This document shows positions 34,101 to 44,266 of a DNA stretch of 64,000 nt, in pieces. The notes under the pieces are model-generated. The model saw only the letters and a list, made by a program, of their open reading frames with translations, was not told the DNA's origin and searched no databases. How positions within the stretch are numbered: the stretch's first letter is position 1; the number at the start of each line of letters is the position of its first letter. Source of the DNA: Turritopsis dohrnii (Eukaryota > Cnidaria > Hydrozoa > Anthoathecata > Oceaniidae). The stretch covers positions 246,458 through 310,457 of the forward strand of contig BQMF02000484.1 in the NCBI GenBank assembly GCA_027922465.2. The letters are read 5' to 3'. A program made the translations under genes and the position numbers.

Positions 34101-35535
34101 GGCAAGATGATCAATAAGGCCTTGATATTGTTCAACCCGAAGAGCCGCCTGGTTCATACGTATGAAATGCAAACGATTAGCTTCAACTTTACAATAGCTA
34201 TCCACGACATATTGTTGAAGTAATCTTTTATCTTTTAAGATGGGGCTAAACGCATCTCTAAAGGCAAACCTAAATGTGTAATATTGCAGCATGGTCGTGC
34301 GACGCTGCTGACATACTGCATATTCTGCTACATGAGGAATGTCGGAACTCCAACCCAACTCTCCTCTTGGAAAAAATACAGGATACACCATTGGATCGAT
34401 ATTAGGTGATTGCCCAGGCAAATCCTGCAATGGTCTATCTCGAGGGTAAACAACAATGTCTCGAGCTAATGGTGGTGCACCATCTTCACCAACAAAAACA
34501 GCTGCTACTTCATCATGATGAGGTAGATTATATCGGCGGCGGTCACCCCCACTTCTCAAGTGCATTCTAACCTGAATCCCGGGTAAAAAATGTAAAATAT
34601 AGCAAATTATCAAAAGCAGTTGAAAGATCAGTGAAGTATAAATGTTTATTTCCACTTACCTCAGATGGGTGGCGATTCTGTTCATTTGCGAGTTGCAATT
34701 CCTCCGCCTCTACCTCACCCATGTGTTTATATGCAGCTGCATACGGACCCTCCCTTAAAATGATATCTTGCAAAGCTTGCATGACTTCAGGGGAGCAACC
34801 TTGATTTTCTGGTCTTGCCATTCGCTCGTTGAAAGCATCCATACCATCATAAATATATACTTGACCATATGATGGAGGAACACCCGGTGGTGGGTGTAAA
34901 TTGCCTGTTCGGTGACATACCTGGCCATTGATACGAAAAACAGGTGGACCACGACCTGGCGGCACAGACAATTTCGCACCCATGGAAGCAAAATTAACCG
35001 AACTGTTGAACTGTTAAAATGTTAACAATAACAATAACTGTTGAAATGTTATCTAAATGAACTTTACCATTGTGACAACACTTAAAATTAGTTTCGTCTG
35101 CAAACATCCTGGCACCACAATACTGACAGACCTTGTCCATGGCACCAACATAATGTAACTCAGGCATTTGGCCTTGTCGAGCAGCACAATGCAAGGGTTG
35201 ATTAGCCTGCCTAGCCCTCATGCGACGAACATTTGCATTTCGCCGGGCTATTCTTTGACCGTCACCTTCAATTTGACGATACTGAACACGTCTTTCAGCA
35301 TTATTGATTCGAAGTCGTTCATTTTCTGATGCAACATGCTGAATATCTGGTGGCTGGATATTAATGTTTTCCTGAAGTTGTTGGCGCCTTGCCTCAGCCA
35401 CATCCTCGTGTGCATGCCGACGTGAATAACAGAGCGTATTTGCTGCTGATTAGGTGGCTGGAGCACAAACTGGCCATTCCTAAAAACTGCTTGGAAGCCA
35501 GGAATAATATTAGTGCCTCTTATGTTAAACATCAC
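31155..35535 (-). pseudogene. Helitron Rep-helicase gene, full-length layout, broken
   Basis: Exon 1 (35535 to about 35047) has NIIPGFQAVFRNGQFVLQPP, an Arg-rich part and CQYCGARMF...CCHNGK, with a frameshift near 35425. Exon 2 (about 34992-34660) starts near MGAKLSVPPG and ends PSE/GTAAGT. Exon 3 starts at 34571 (AG/GTTAGA) with the Rep domain: HUH LPHEHILIHL, then a TAG at 33416-33414 after VVPYCP, then KYLFKYFYKGHD, where one usual Tyr is Phe. A second in-frame TAG lies at 33215-33213. Near 32880 about 35 residues are missing. The helicase has Walker A GPAGTGKT and LFLIDEAT, frame breaks near 32030-31960, and an intact end TINKSQGQTFDKIG...LYVACSRAK stopping at 31155. Known role: rolling-circle transposition. 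Confidence 0.88.
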
Positions 35536-36434
35536 AGTTCAGAAACACTAACAACAAAAAAGAAAGAAATAGCTACCAACTGTGAATAAACAGCACAAAT
35601 CTAGGCAGAAGCAGAAGCAAACTGACTAATATGAAATAAAAAGAAATAGTCGACAAACCTTTCTATCTAAAAACTAACGTCTTTTCAAAATTAACAGGAG
35701 AAACTAACACGGTAACGTACAAAAAACGAACCTGGAATGCAAATAGAAAAGATGTTAGAAGACAGAAAGAGTAGCGTAAACATACATACATGCATACATG
35801 CATACATCTTATAAACAAAGGATAAGCAGCTCTTAGGAAAGGATAAACCGCCATAAAGTATACCATTTTTAAATTACGATGAAAACAAATAAAGAGATCT
35901 CACCTTTCGTACGTATAAACAAAACAAAACAAAATCTCTCGACCAACAGGGCAGCAACCAAACAAACAGAATGATCTAATTAAATAAAAAATCATCATAC
36001 ATTAGCCAGGAAGTAGCCTATTTTTAAATTTTAAACAAACGGTTTACCTGATCTTTCGCTTTTGATAATACAATACAAACAATTTTATGTATATACGATA
36101 TTGTTTCGCAAGCGTCCTTACTGGAAAATTAAAAATTAATTTGTTTATGTTCTGAACGAATTGGTTGCTATAGTTTGCCCGATTCTGGAAACCAATTTTG
36201 ATTGGTCAAAAAGCATTCACGTCAATCAAAACAATCAAAATAAATGCGCATTGTATAGGTTTCCTGAAAGAAACGTCACACTTAAATTACGTAACATTAA
36301 AAAAGTGTGTGTCACCTCTGCGTGGTTTTACGACGAAAAGGGAAAGAATAAGAAGGTTTTGACCGTGAAAAAAAAGTAAATATATCACTCTCTAAAATAA
36401 AAGTGGTATGCACAACGTGGATTATTATAATAAG
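35536..36434 (-). promoter_or_regulatory. Helitron 5' leader
   Basis: The 900 bases between the Helitron 5' end and its first coding exon. It includes the conserved 5' block shared with the copies at 18.0 and 21.1 kb (GAGAGTGATATATTT and the Arg-codon-free spacer after it) and a CATA simple repeat near 35780-35805. It presumably holds the promoter; no specific box could be assigned. Confidence 0.4.
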
Positions 36435-37054
36435 ATATTACTGAATTTCACTGTTGAGGAAGTAGATGTGGAGAAAAAAAGGAATGAAGAGTTCCTAAAA
36501 AGTATTACCAGTGAAGCTGCGGAGGTAATTATGAACATGAATTTCAATTCATTTAAAATGCAAAATGCTGAAAAGTAGGAAATTTATTATAATGGGTAGC
36601 GGGTATGCTAACTTACTTAATCTTTCAAGTAGTTCATGTCTTTCTCGATCGGAATTGGTTAATTTTATCAATATACTCTTTTTAAGAATATAAGAAAAGC
36701 CCAAGAAAAGCAAAAGAAGTATTATGATAACACCCAGACAAAAAGACTGAAGGAATCATTTAGTGTAGGCGATTTTGTGCTTGTATATGATCATGAGAGA
36801 AAAAAGAGAAAAGATGGTTAGTTACAAAACAAATACAAGGGTCCATATGTTGTCACTTCTGTAAAAAAGGATTCCTACAGATTAGCTAAGTTAGATGGAG
36901 AAAGTATTCCAAATTCATACAATTGAAATCATTGGAAAAATACGAAGGTACGTTATCATACTTGCCATACTTACGCAACTTTCATTATTTGCTCATTTTA
37001 AATTTGTTAAATGGAAGTCAGAATTTCAAGTCCATCCTTCTTTTGTCCTGATAG

Positions 37055-40000
37055 TTTCCTGCAAAAAAGAACCAACTATTACAAAAGATGAAAAATACAC
37101 GATATGCGAAGAAAACGCAAGCGACGAAGAAGGTTTAAACTACAGCGAGTCTTGCTTACTAGATAATTACTTTTTTTCAGTACTCGCCTCTTGTGTGTTA
37201 CATCAAAACTTCTACCAAAAGCTCATTTGGCTTGTTCTTTAATATTTTCGTTATTTTGCTTTTCATAGTCACTCCCCCTGATGTAATCGAAATTGCTGAC
37301 AGTTCGTCTGAAAGTGAAGATAACGCTTCTTTTTCTGCTCTCTCTCCTCAACCAGAGGTCGTCAACAACCTGCATGAAAGCGTTTCTATGAACAAAAGTA
37401 GCAGCAAGTTTTTCTTAATCTTTTTTTTTGTTTTGTTATAGATTATGTAAAACTAGATTTTATTGTTCCATATTTGTTTCATAGTGACACTTCCAAATAG
37501 TGACACAGTCATATCATGGGCCAAAACAGTGCCAGTAAACGTTACGAAGAACCTTCTTTCCGGTTATAAGACATTTTTTGTCTCATGTTCTGGCCTTCGA
37601 ATGATTTTTCCCTCATTTTTTATGTATTGTATGTTATAGATAAGTGGAGATTCAAACCCGTAAATGACTTTAACAAAACGATAGCTCTTTGGAACGGAGA
37701 TATAACAAAAATCAATGTCGAAGCTATAGATAATGCAGGTAAATACAAGTTTAGAACTGCAGTAAACTCCTGTTAAGTGGGGACTCTCAAGGGATCGGCA
37801 GTTATAAGTGGGACTTTTAGTAAAGACAAAAAAGTGTACCATTTATCGTAATTATTTAGAATTCTAGATATAATTTCTGACTGAAAGGAGGGTTGCTAAG
37901 TATAAATGATATGCCAATTTCATATTCTACATGTGATATCGGGCCCCGCAATAAATCTTCGCGCACACATTATGTAAACATTTGATGGGATGATGTTCGA
38001 AATTTCTGGGAAATAATTTGAATTTTCTAAGAGGACATCGCATTTAAGACCCAGTCCCAGTCCCTGTTTATTGAAGGGAACCAAAAAATTGGTCTTACCT
38101 AGCGAAAGCCCCATTTATCCGAGTCACACTTAACGAGAATATATTGTAGCTGGTTTTATGCTGAATAAAAGTTTAAAGCTCCTATATTCATGCAGAGTTT
38201 TTTTGTTTACAGCCAATAATGAATTGCGTCCGAGCGGTGGTGGTGAGTTTTTCTATCAAATGGTTGATACATATGGTCCTTACAAGTTTAGCATTTTCAA
38301 GACATTTGTGTAACATTTGTTGCTATGGTTTCTATGATCATACAAGTGAAATGGAATGGTTTAGATCGAACTTAAATTCAGTGAAAGCAAGTTTCCACGT
38401 AAGTCGTCGTGCGACTGAGCGAATAGAATTCCCAATAAAAACAAGTGCCATATTTATTATTGTTAATTCTAGCTTTTGATTGGCTAATTGTAAAGCACAT
38501 GGCACGTACCATGTTTAATATTGTTAACTCTTGGCTGATTCTATTTCAGTTCGTCTGGTAATTCAACTAGTTTGAACTTCTGCGACCAGTCGCAGCTACT
38601 ACAATTATTGCGCAACTTTCCATACAATATTCATGACGCATGCTCAGTTGTCCAATTCGCTCAGCCGCGCGACCAGGCGACCTAAGTGAAAACCGGCCTT
38701 AACACTGACGTATTCCTATTTTGCGACAATGAAATGTGATAATAATAACTGATTAATGCTTTGTATCAACTTCTAGTCTTTTTTTCAGTTGCTGGTTGTA
38801 TACGCCATAAAGCAGGACCAAAGCTAAATGAAGAATTGAAAAAAGTGAAATGGGTGCCAGATGGTCATGCAATTTTAACTAAAGGTTTAATGATTTCATT
38901 GACTCTTGTCCATATTAAAACCTTTGTTAATGATGAAACTAAATATCTTTTTAGGTTACGATCTTCCTGCAAACAGTAAGTAGTGTTGTCATCAAAAGCA
39001 GATTCCCTACACAAACTGTAATATAGTAAATACATTATTCTACATAACAGATATTATTCATACTGTTGGACCAACAAACTCTGACGGAAACGTATTGCGG
39101 AAATGCTACGAATTCTGTTTGGATGCAACAGTAGAAAATAATATCAGAACATTGGTTTGTTGATTTTCAAATTAAGCAAAAGAAAGCAATTTGGCATAAG
39201 TTAAAATGAATTTAAAGTAAAAACAAAAAAAAAAAAACAAAACAAAAACAAACACTTGCTATCAATAGAATAACAAAAGGTGAAATATATCTTGTTCATT
39301 TTCAGGCTATTCCCTGCATTGCTACTGGTGCATACCGTAAGTCGACGTAATGTCATTCAAACCAATTTGAGACATAGAGGACATGGAAGGTTTATATGAT
39401 TTCATATGATAATGTTCTTGTAGGTTTTGACTTTCTTGGTGCTGCTACTATAGCATTATCAATCGTCAGAAATTGGTTAAAAAACACAGTTCCAAAGTAT
39501 GCTAAGTTTGAATTCTCTATTCTCATAATTTACAAATTGGACCAATCCTAATTTTCCGTTTCCATTTATAGATTGACATGTTGACATTTTGCACTTATTC
39601 TGAGGAGGACTTCGAAACATACAATTCTTTGATGGAAGAATATTTTTTCCCACATGAACACAAAGGTAACTTTGCAGAGCCGATGAAATTGGTGTGTGTG
39701 TGTGCGTGTGTTAGAGAATAAATGCAATAAAACTCTAGAAGTTTAATTGCGTTCAAGCCAATTATGCGGTCATAAAATACAATGTTGGAGCTTCGTTTGT
39801 TTTTGAATTTAGTGGCGCCGCCGCTCAGCCCTGCTTTTATATCAAGTGTGTCTTTAAATCACACTGATGTGTCAATCTTTCATTGAAATAACAGAATTTA
39901 TTGATTTGGTTATTAAAGCAATTCTTAAACAGCTATGCAAGTACAAAAGAATTTAATCATTTTGATTTTATCTTCAAGGTGACATTCGGCAGGTTGACGA

Positions 40001-41201
40001 GGCAACCAATGAGAGTATTATGGATCATTTGAGTGAGTTTTACAGATCTTCATAAAGTTGATCATATATTATATTTTAATTCAAATTGTTTTTATTTTCC
40101 TCCTTAGAACTAAACAGCAATTGTAGTTCTTGCATCATCGCAGAAGATGGCCATCAAGGTTTGTGGCGTGATTGAATCTTTCCCTTTGAGTTTAAATTTT
40201 ATTCTAATTCGGTCTCAGTTATATTCTAATATTTGTGGTAGCTACCCTTCAACTGGAGAAGGCAAAAGGGAAAAAAGCTGTGATGGCTATTTTTCGAGAA
40301 TGGGGAGGCGTCATTTATGCTGAAATGTTAACTGAAACATTGTCAAAATCTGTTTGTGACGAAATAGTCTATTCTTACTTAAAGATATTGGCACCTAAGA
40401 GTCAGGTGCGTCTAGTATCATTTCTAATCACTTTAAAGATACAGCGTGTACATAAATCCATGTGTATGTCATTTTTATAGAAGGATGTAGAGATAACAGC
40501 GCCTTGTGGTATAATAGCTGAACAAGTATTTCCGGAAGATCTGAATCTCCTCATTAAACCACATTCACCTGTATGCATTTTAATTCAATATATGTACTTC
40601 AAACTTGACAATGTTATTATGATGATAAGAAACTGACCACTAGACTTAAGCCTAACTTCTAGTGACACTAAAAAAGGGGATATTCCAGTATGCAGTATTA
40701 CTATTTTTTTTTCAGGGGAAAAAACTAACAAATGGAATTCATTACGTAAGTTTCATTCGAAATCGTCATCAGTGGACATGTCAGGTATACATTTTTTAAA
40801 TTTCTTGTTTGTTTTGGTTCCGGTTCATTTAAATTTTGTTGTCTTCCCTTTCTGTTTTTTTCTTCTATCTGTTTTTTTTTCTTTCTGTTTTTTTTCTTCT
40901 TCGGTCTTTTCGTCCCCTATGTTTTCGTAGTTTTCCGGATGATATATTCCTGGTGTCTTCCTTTTCTTTCGAACAGTTGCGTTCTCAAAGTTTACAGGCT
41001 AAAAACATTGATACATCATTATTTAGTAAAACACATCAGATGTTTAATAATAACGAACCCAAGGACTATTATATAGCGTATAAACTTATTTTGTTCCTTT
41101 GTATAAGTAAATTTGCAAAGCAATGGAGCATAAACATTTTTATCATTTGCACGTGTTCCTATTTCGTTAGTTCCTTTTGTTATAAAAGGAACAATTTCTG
41201 A
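37055..41201 (+). CDS. Macro-domain (ADP-ribose-binding) gene, many exons, probably fused to the integrase gene
   Basis: Exons with AG/GT borders: 37055-37132, 37269-about 37408, about 37491-37559, 37640-37738, 38213-38242, 38789-38884, 38955-38975, 39051-39154, 39306-39336, 39424-about 39498, 39572-39665 and others up to 40716-40784 and 40977-41201 (TGA). Exons from 37640 give a MacroD-type domain: TIALWNGDITKINVEAIDNA, NNELRPSGG, AGCIRHKAGPKLNEEL, GYDLPAN, IIHTVGPTNSDGNVLRKCYE, IPCIATGAY, ATIALSIVRNWL. These are the ligand loops of proteins that bind or hydrolyse ADP-ribose. Exon phases are mostly 1, matching the integrase exon before it. The C-terminal exons (YAEMLTETLSKSVCDEIVYS, NGIHYVSFIRNRHQWTC) are not recognised. 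One junction (39498/39572) does not match in phase. Confidence 0.65.
37757..38152. mobile_element. Possible MITE in macro-gene intron
   Basis: Left end CAGTAAACTCCTGTTAAGTG and right end, read inversely, CAGCTACAATATATTCTCGT then TAAG form imperfect inverted termini of the CAGT...TTAAG type seen in pogo-like elements. No coding frame. The match is partial. Confidence 0.4.
38385..38700. mobile_element. MITE in macro-gene intron (about 315 bp)
   Basis: Left sequence TTTCCACGTAAGTCG...CGACTGAGCGAAT and right inverse TTTTCACTTAGGTCG...GCGGCTGAGCGAAT form imperfect terminal repeats of about 40 bases. The centre is AT-rich. The outer GGCCGGTTTTCAC resembles hAT-type MITEs, but no target duplication was confirmed. 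Confidence 0.5.
40800..40976 (+). promoter_or_regulatory. Long polypyrimidine tract before last macro-gene exon
   Basis: About 140 bases consist almost entirely of T and C on the plus strand and end at the AG before 40977. This is compatible with an unusually strong splice acceptor for the last exon. Confidence 0.4.
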
Positions 41202-41599
41202 GGCACTCTTGGGACCTTTAAAGTTTTTTTCAGAGGCACGATGTTTTATAGAATAGAAAAGTCTTTGCAAGACCGATGTTTAATATCCTAAACGGTCTAT
41301 GTTGTTCTGTATTCTGCTAACTTGCAATGTATTTGTACGGAAGGCTTTGTTCCGTTATATATGAGACAGAATGTTCCTATTGGTGTAATCATTACAAAAA
41401 TCATGCAGTCGTGTATAATACAGAACACAAGTGGAAAACCCTAAAAACTTTCTGCTGACCACTTTAATTCGGTCTGTCAGTTTCCGCAAGTTTGCAATAA
41501 AAGAACAGCTTTTTGATTGGTCGAAATTCACACGTTTCCTAATTAAAACATTTGCATAAAAGGGATCGTTTTGATCTTCTGATTCACTACGTGACAGAG
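41202..41599. other. Intergenic between macro gene and recombinase gene
   Basis: No feature recognised. Only about 400 bases separate the stop of the macro gene from the ATG of the recombinase gene, so its promoter should lie here. Confidence 0.35.
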
Positions 41600-43327
41600 A
41601 TGTTGAAAAGACGCATTTTATCAAAGAAGATGTGGCAAAACGCTGTTGGAAATGAAAGGAAACCGAAAAGGTTGTCCTTAAAATCTACTAGCAATGGAGT
41701 GTACATATGCCCTGTGAAGTCATGTGAAAGCGAAGGCTTTAAAACGCAAAGAGGTTGTAGAAAACACGTTTATACAAAGCATGGTTGGTTTTACTTTTTT
41801 GACGAGAAACCTGACGTTACCACTATATTTCCTGAATTTGCAACACGAGTATCCACTCAAAGTAAACGAAAACGAGGCTGCACTTCTTCAATGCCGATGT
41901 TTGTTAAAACATGTACTGTGGGAAAACTGTTTTCAAAATGGCTACAAAGTCCAGGTGGAGGAGGTAAAAGTTTGTGTCAAGCGGAACAAATAACAGCCAA
42001 ACTATTAAAGTATGCGAAATTCTGTTGCGATGACGTATCTATTCTCTGGGACATACCAGGATGTGTTATAGACTATTGCGTTGGATCGATTACAATGCTT
42101 TCTGACTTTGTGGATTACTTGAAGGACACTTGGAAACTTGGTCATTCTGGAATTATTGGCTACATGAACGCCATTTCTCACACGCTTGACTTCAGAAGGA
42201 GTAATGCAATTAAAAGCGAGAACATACCTGTATTCATTGCAGCTGAAATTTACTTAGACAGGGTAAAAAAGTGCTTAGCAAAGCAAATGAGGATTGAATG
42301 GAGTACAGTACTGAGCAAGGAATACCTTGAAACTATCAATTGTTGGGCTAGTCTGGAAGATTTACAAAATGTTATTCCTTTTCATGCCAACAAATTTTCA
42401 CAGATATTGATTAACGCTAGTGATTCGAATGCCATCATTCCAGCACACGATTTATCTTTCAGCACTTCGTTTGTTGTAGCTGTACTGTTTCTAATGGTGA
42501 AAGCAAGTCGACCAATGACATAAAAGTATTTAACTGTTGCAATGGTACGTGGTGTTGGAAGTGAAGGCGGTGTTATCGATCAAACAAGATTCAAAACAAA
42601 TTATAAATATGGATTTGATACTCTCATTATTTCGAAAAGAGTGGTTGATATTTTGAATGGGTATATAGCTTGTATTCGGACTAGACTAAATCCTATCTGT
42701 GAGTACGTTTTGGTAACAAAGAATGGAACCCAGCTAAAACAGTTAAGTGATATTTTCGGAAGAATTGTATACCAGGCTATTGGAAAGTATATAAACCCGA
42801 CAAGATACAGGCAGATTATCGAAACGGAAAGCATGGGTAAACTGAACGAACGTGAGCAAGCGGCTTTATCACGTGATCAAAAGCATACATCACACGTAGC
42901 TAGAATACATTATCAAAAACTTCAATCAACCGAAGTAGCTCGTCAGGGTCAACAGTGTATGGAAAAGCTGGTAACCACGGACAAAGAATGTACGAATAAC
43001 CATCGTTTTAACGATCATTTTACGATATCAACTTCTAACGAACTCGACAGTAATGGAGTGGACCGAAGAAATGAACGAGTGAAATCCTGTCTTAACATTG
43101 CTTTAAACGAGAACGTATCCGCTGCAGCAGAACTAAAAGACAAAGTTATCAAACGACAGAGCAAGGTTGCATTTTCGGCTACGGAAGATTCGTTTTTGTC
43201 GTATGGTATAAAGAGATATGGTCATGGTAAATGGACATCGATTTTACGAGATCCGGAATATAGCTTTCATCCTTCACGAAAACCGAGTACTCTGATGATC
43301 AGAGCAAAGAAGTTAAACTTAATTTAA
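41600..43327 (+). pseudogene. C2H2 zinc finger + tyrosine recombinase + Myb/SANT protein, one stop codon
   Basis: From ATG at 41600 a single exon of 576 codons runs to TAA at 43325, broken only by an in-frame TAA at 42521. Residues 36-60 hold a C2H2 finger (YICPVKSCESEGF, GCRKHVYTKHGW). The middle (SGIIGYMNAISHTLDF, IPVFIAAEIYLDRVKKCLAK) looks like the core-binding half of a tyrosine recombinase. The catalytic half has VKASRPM with the first Arg just before the stop, then INPTRYRQIIETES in the place of the HxxR box, and SHVARIHYQK with a likely nucleophile Tyr. A Myb-like end follows (ATEDSFLSYGIKRYGHGKWT). The architecture recalls Crypton-type recombinases. TAA for a Tyr codon would need one change, so the copy is young or the stop is an error. 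Confidence 0.7.
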
Positions 43328-43530
43328 TATATGTACTAGATGTCTGAAATTTATTTGGAAGTAATGCTTTGCGAAAGGAGGAAAAATGTTATGTTAGCAA
43401 ATCCACTACGCCATGTGTTGTTACAGTTCTTTAGTGTTTGAAAGAGCTTGATACACCTTGTTACAGCCGAGTACACTGATGATTAGAGCAAAGGCGTTAA
43501 GCTTCATATAAGATATGACATAAATTATAG
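43276..43530 (+). repeat. Tandem duplication of recombinase gene 3' end
   Basis: The last coding bases CCGAGTACTCTGATGATCAG plus AGCAAAGAAGTTAA recur at 43466-43500 as CCGAGTACACTGATGATTAG plus AGCAAAGGCGTTAA, followed in both cases by related AT-rich sequence. Confidence 0.6.
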
Positions 43531-43555
43531 TATGTAAGTAAATTTATGATAATGT

Positions 43556-43933
43556 ATGACAATACATAGCAAGTTTTCTCCAGACTATTTGGCACATAAG
43601 GCTGCTGGTCTTTGCATGAGACAGACCGTCAAAATGTTTTTCAAATTCAAAAAATGCATCTTCACAGTAAACGGAGACGTGAAATCGAAACACACTCTTA
43701 CTACGTATACCATGACATCGTTGAAAGCTGCGCTTGTGGAAAAGACCTTCGAAAAAGATGTAGTGTTTAGTTTTGCAGAAATAAAAGACAGCAATGGCAT
43801 CATGGCAAAACTGATATATATGCGTAAAATGGAAAGAAACAAGCAAATAATTTTACTGAAAGACTTGAAATACATAATTCGGATTCATGTGCCTTGTAAG
43901 AAACGTTTACAGAGAAATATAAAACGAACATAA
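43556..43933 (+). CDS. Unknown small protein between recombinase and helicase genes (125 aa)
   Basis: An ATG frame of 125 codons encodes a basic protein with many Lys and Phe (FFKFKKCIFTVNGDVKSKH, KDVVFSFAEIKDSNGIMAKL). It looks like a small mixed alpha/beta protein: alternating hydrophobic strands, no membrane segment, no zinc motif. Its composition is more protein-like than that of the reverse frames. It lies 229 bases after the recombinase stop and converges with the SF3-helicase gene. No family recognised; a DNA-binding or regulatory role is only a guess from its charge. Confidence 0.5.
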   Translation: MTIHSKFSPDYLAHKAAGLCMRQTVKMFFKFKKCIFTVNGDVKSKHTLTTYTMTSLKAALVEKTFEKDVVFSFAEIKDSNGIMAKLIYMRKMERNKQIILLKDLKYIIRIHVPCKKRLQRNIKRT

Positions 43934-44266
43934 AACATCTTTGTATTTGCTTAGTTGTTGATAGTTTGGGTTAGAATTTTGATCTTCTCTTTTCTGTATC
44001 ATTCTTATAACATGGCCCATACTTGCCTGGGCTTCTCGTTGTCAATGACAGTGATTATGATCAATTTGGGAATGAAGCATTTTGTTGAATGAGAGAGTGT
44101 ATCTATGCAACTACAAACCTTTTAATGAGCAAAGTTAAAGTCGTTTATGAGTTCAATTAACAACACCAATATAGGTTAAGAAGAAGATAAGGAACAGGGC
44201 AAATGATGCAGTACCGGGAAGACAATTTTGTTATTTTCGTTTTCAACACAACAGGTTTACAACTTT

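Larger units (their letters stand above)
27630..36435 (-). mobile_element. Autonomous-type Helitron, 8.8 kb, in an integrase exon
   Basis: On the minus strand it begins A/TCTTATTATAATAATCC (T at 36435) and ends with a partly deleted GC hairpin and CTAG (27633-27630). Removing 27630-36435 joins A and T and restores an open integrase exon, which independently confirms both ends. It carries the Rep-helicase gene (35.5-31.2 kb), a micro-exon gene (30.7-29.7 kb), a MITE (27.9-28.3 kb) and hairpin elements near 29.6-29.8 kb. The Rep-helicase gene is broken, so this copy is no longer autonomous. Confidence 0.88.
27161..36947 (+). pseudogene. Integrase gene 3' exons, interrupted by a Helitron
   Basis: Exon 27161-27320 encodes KLANENHDWDDVLEMALFSM and PFDLMFGGRP, the part after the integrase core. 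The next exon is split: 27614-27629 (AG, then GACATTATAAAAGAAA) joins 36436-36524 (TATTACTGAATTTC) when the Helitron between them is removed. This gives a 105-base exon in frame with phase 0 at both ends. Exon 36687-36947 has SFSVGDFVLVYDHE and LQNKYKGPYVVTSVKK, typical of the C-terminal integrase domain. A TAG replaces one codon near 36818 and the frame slips near 36920 before the donor GTACGT. It probably continues into the macro-domain exons downstream. Confidence 0.7.

Noticed and set aside
43544..43875. Minus-strand frames of about 100 codons
   Set aside because: Shadows of the plus-strand 125-aa ORF, whose composition is more protein-like.
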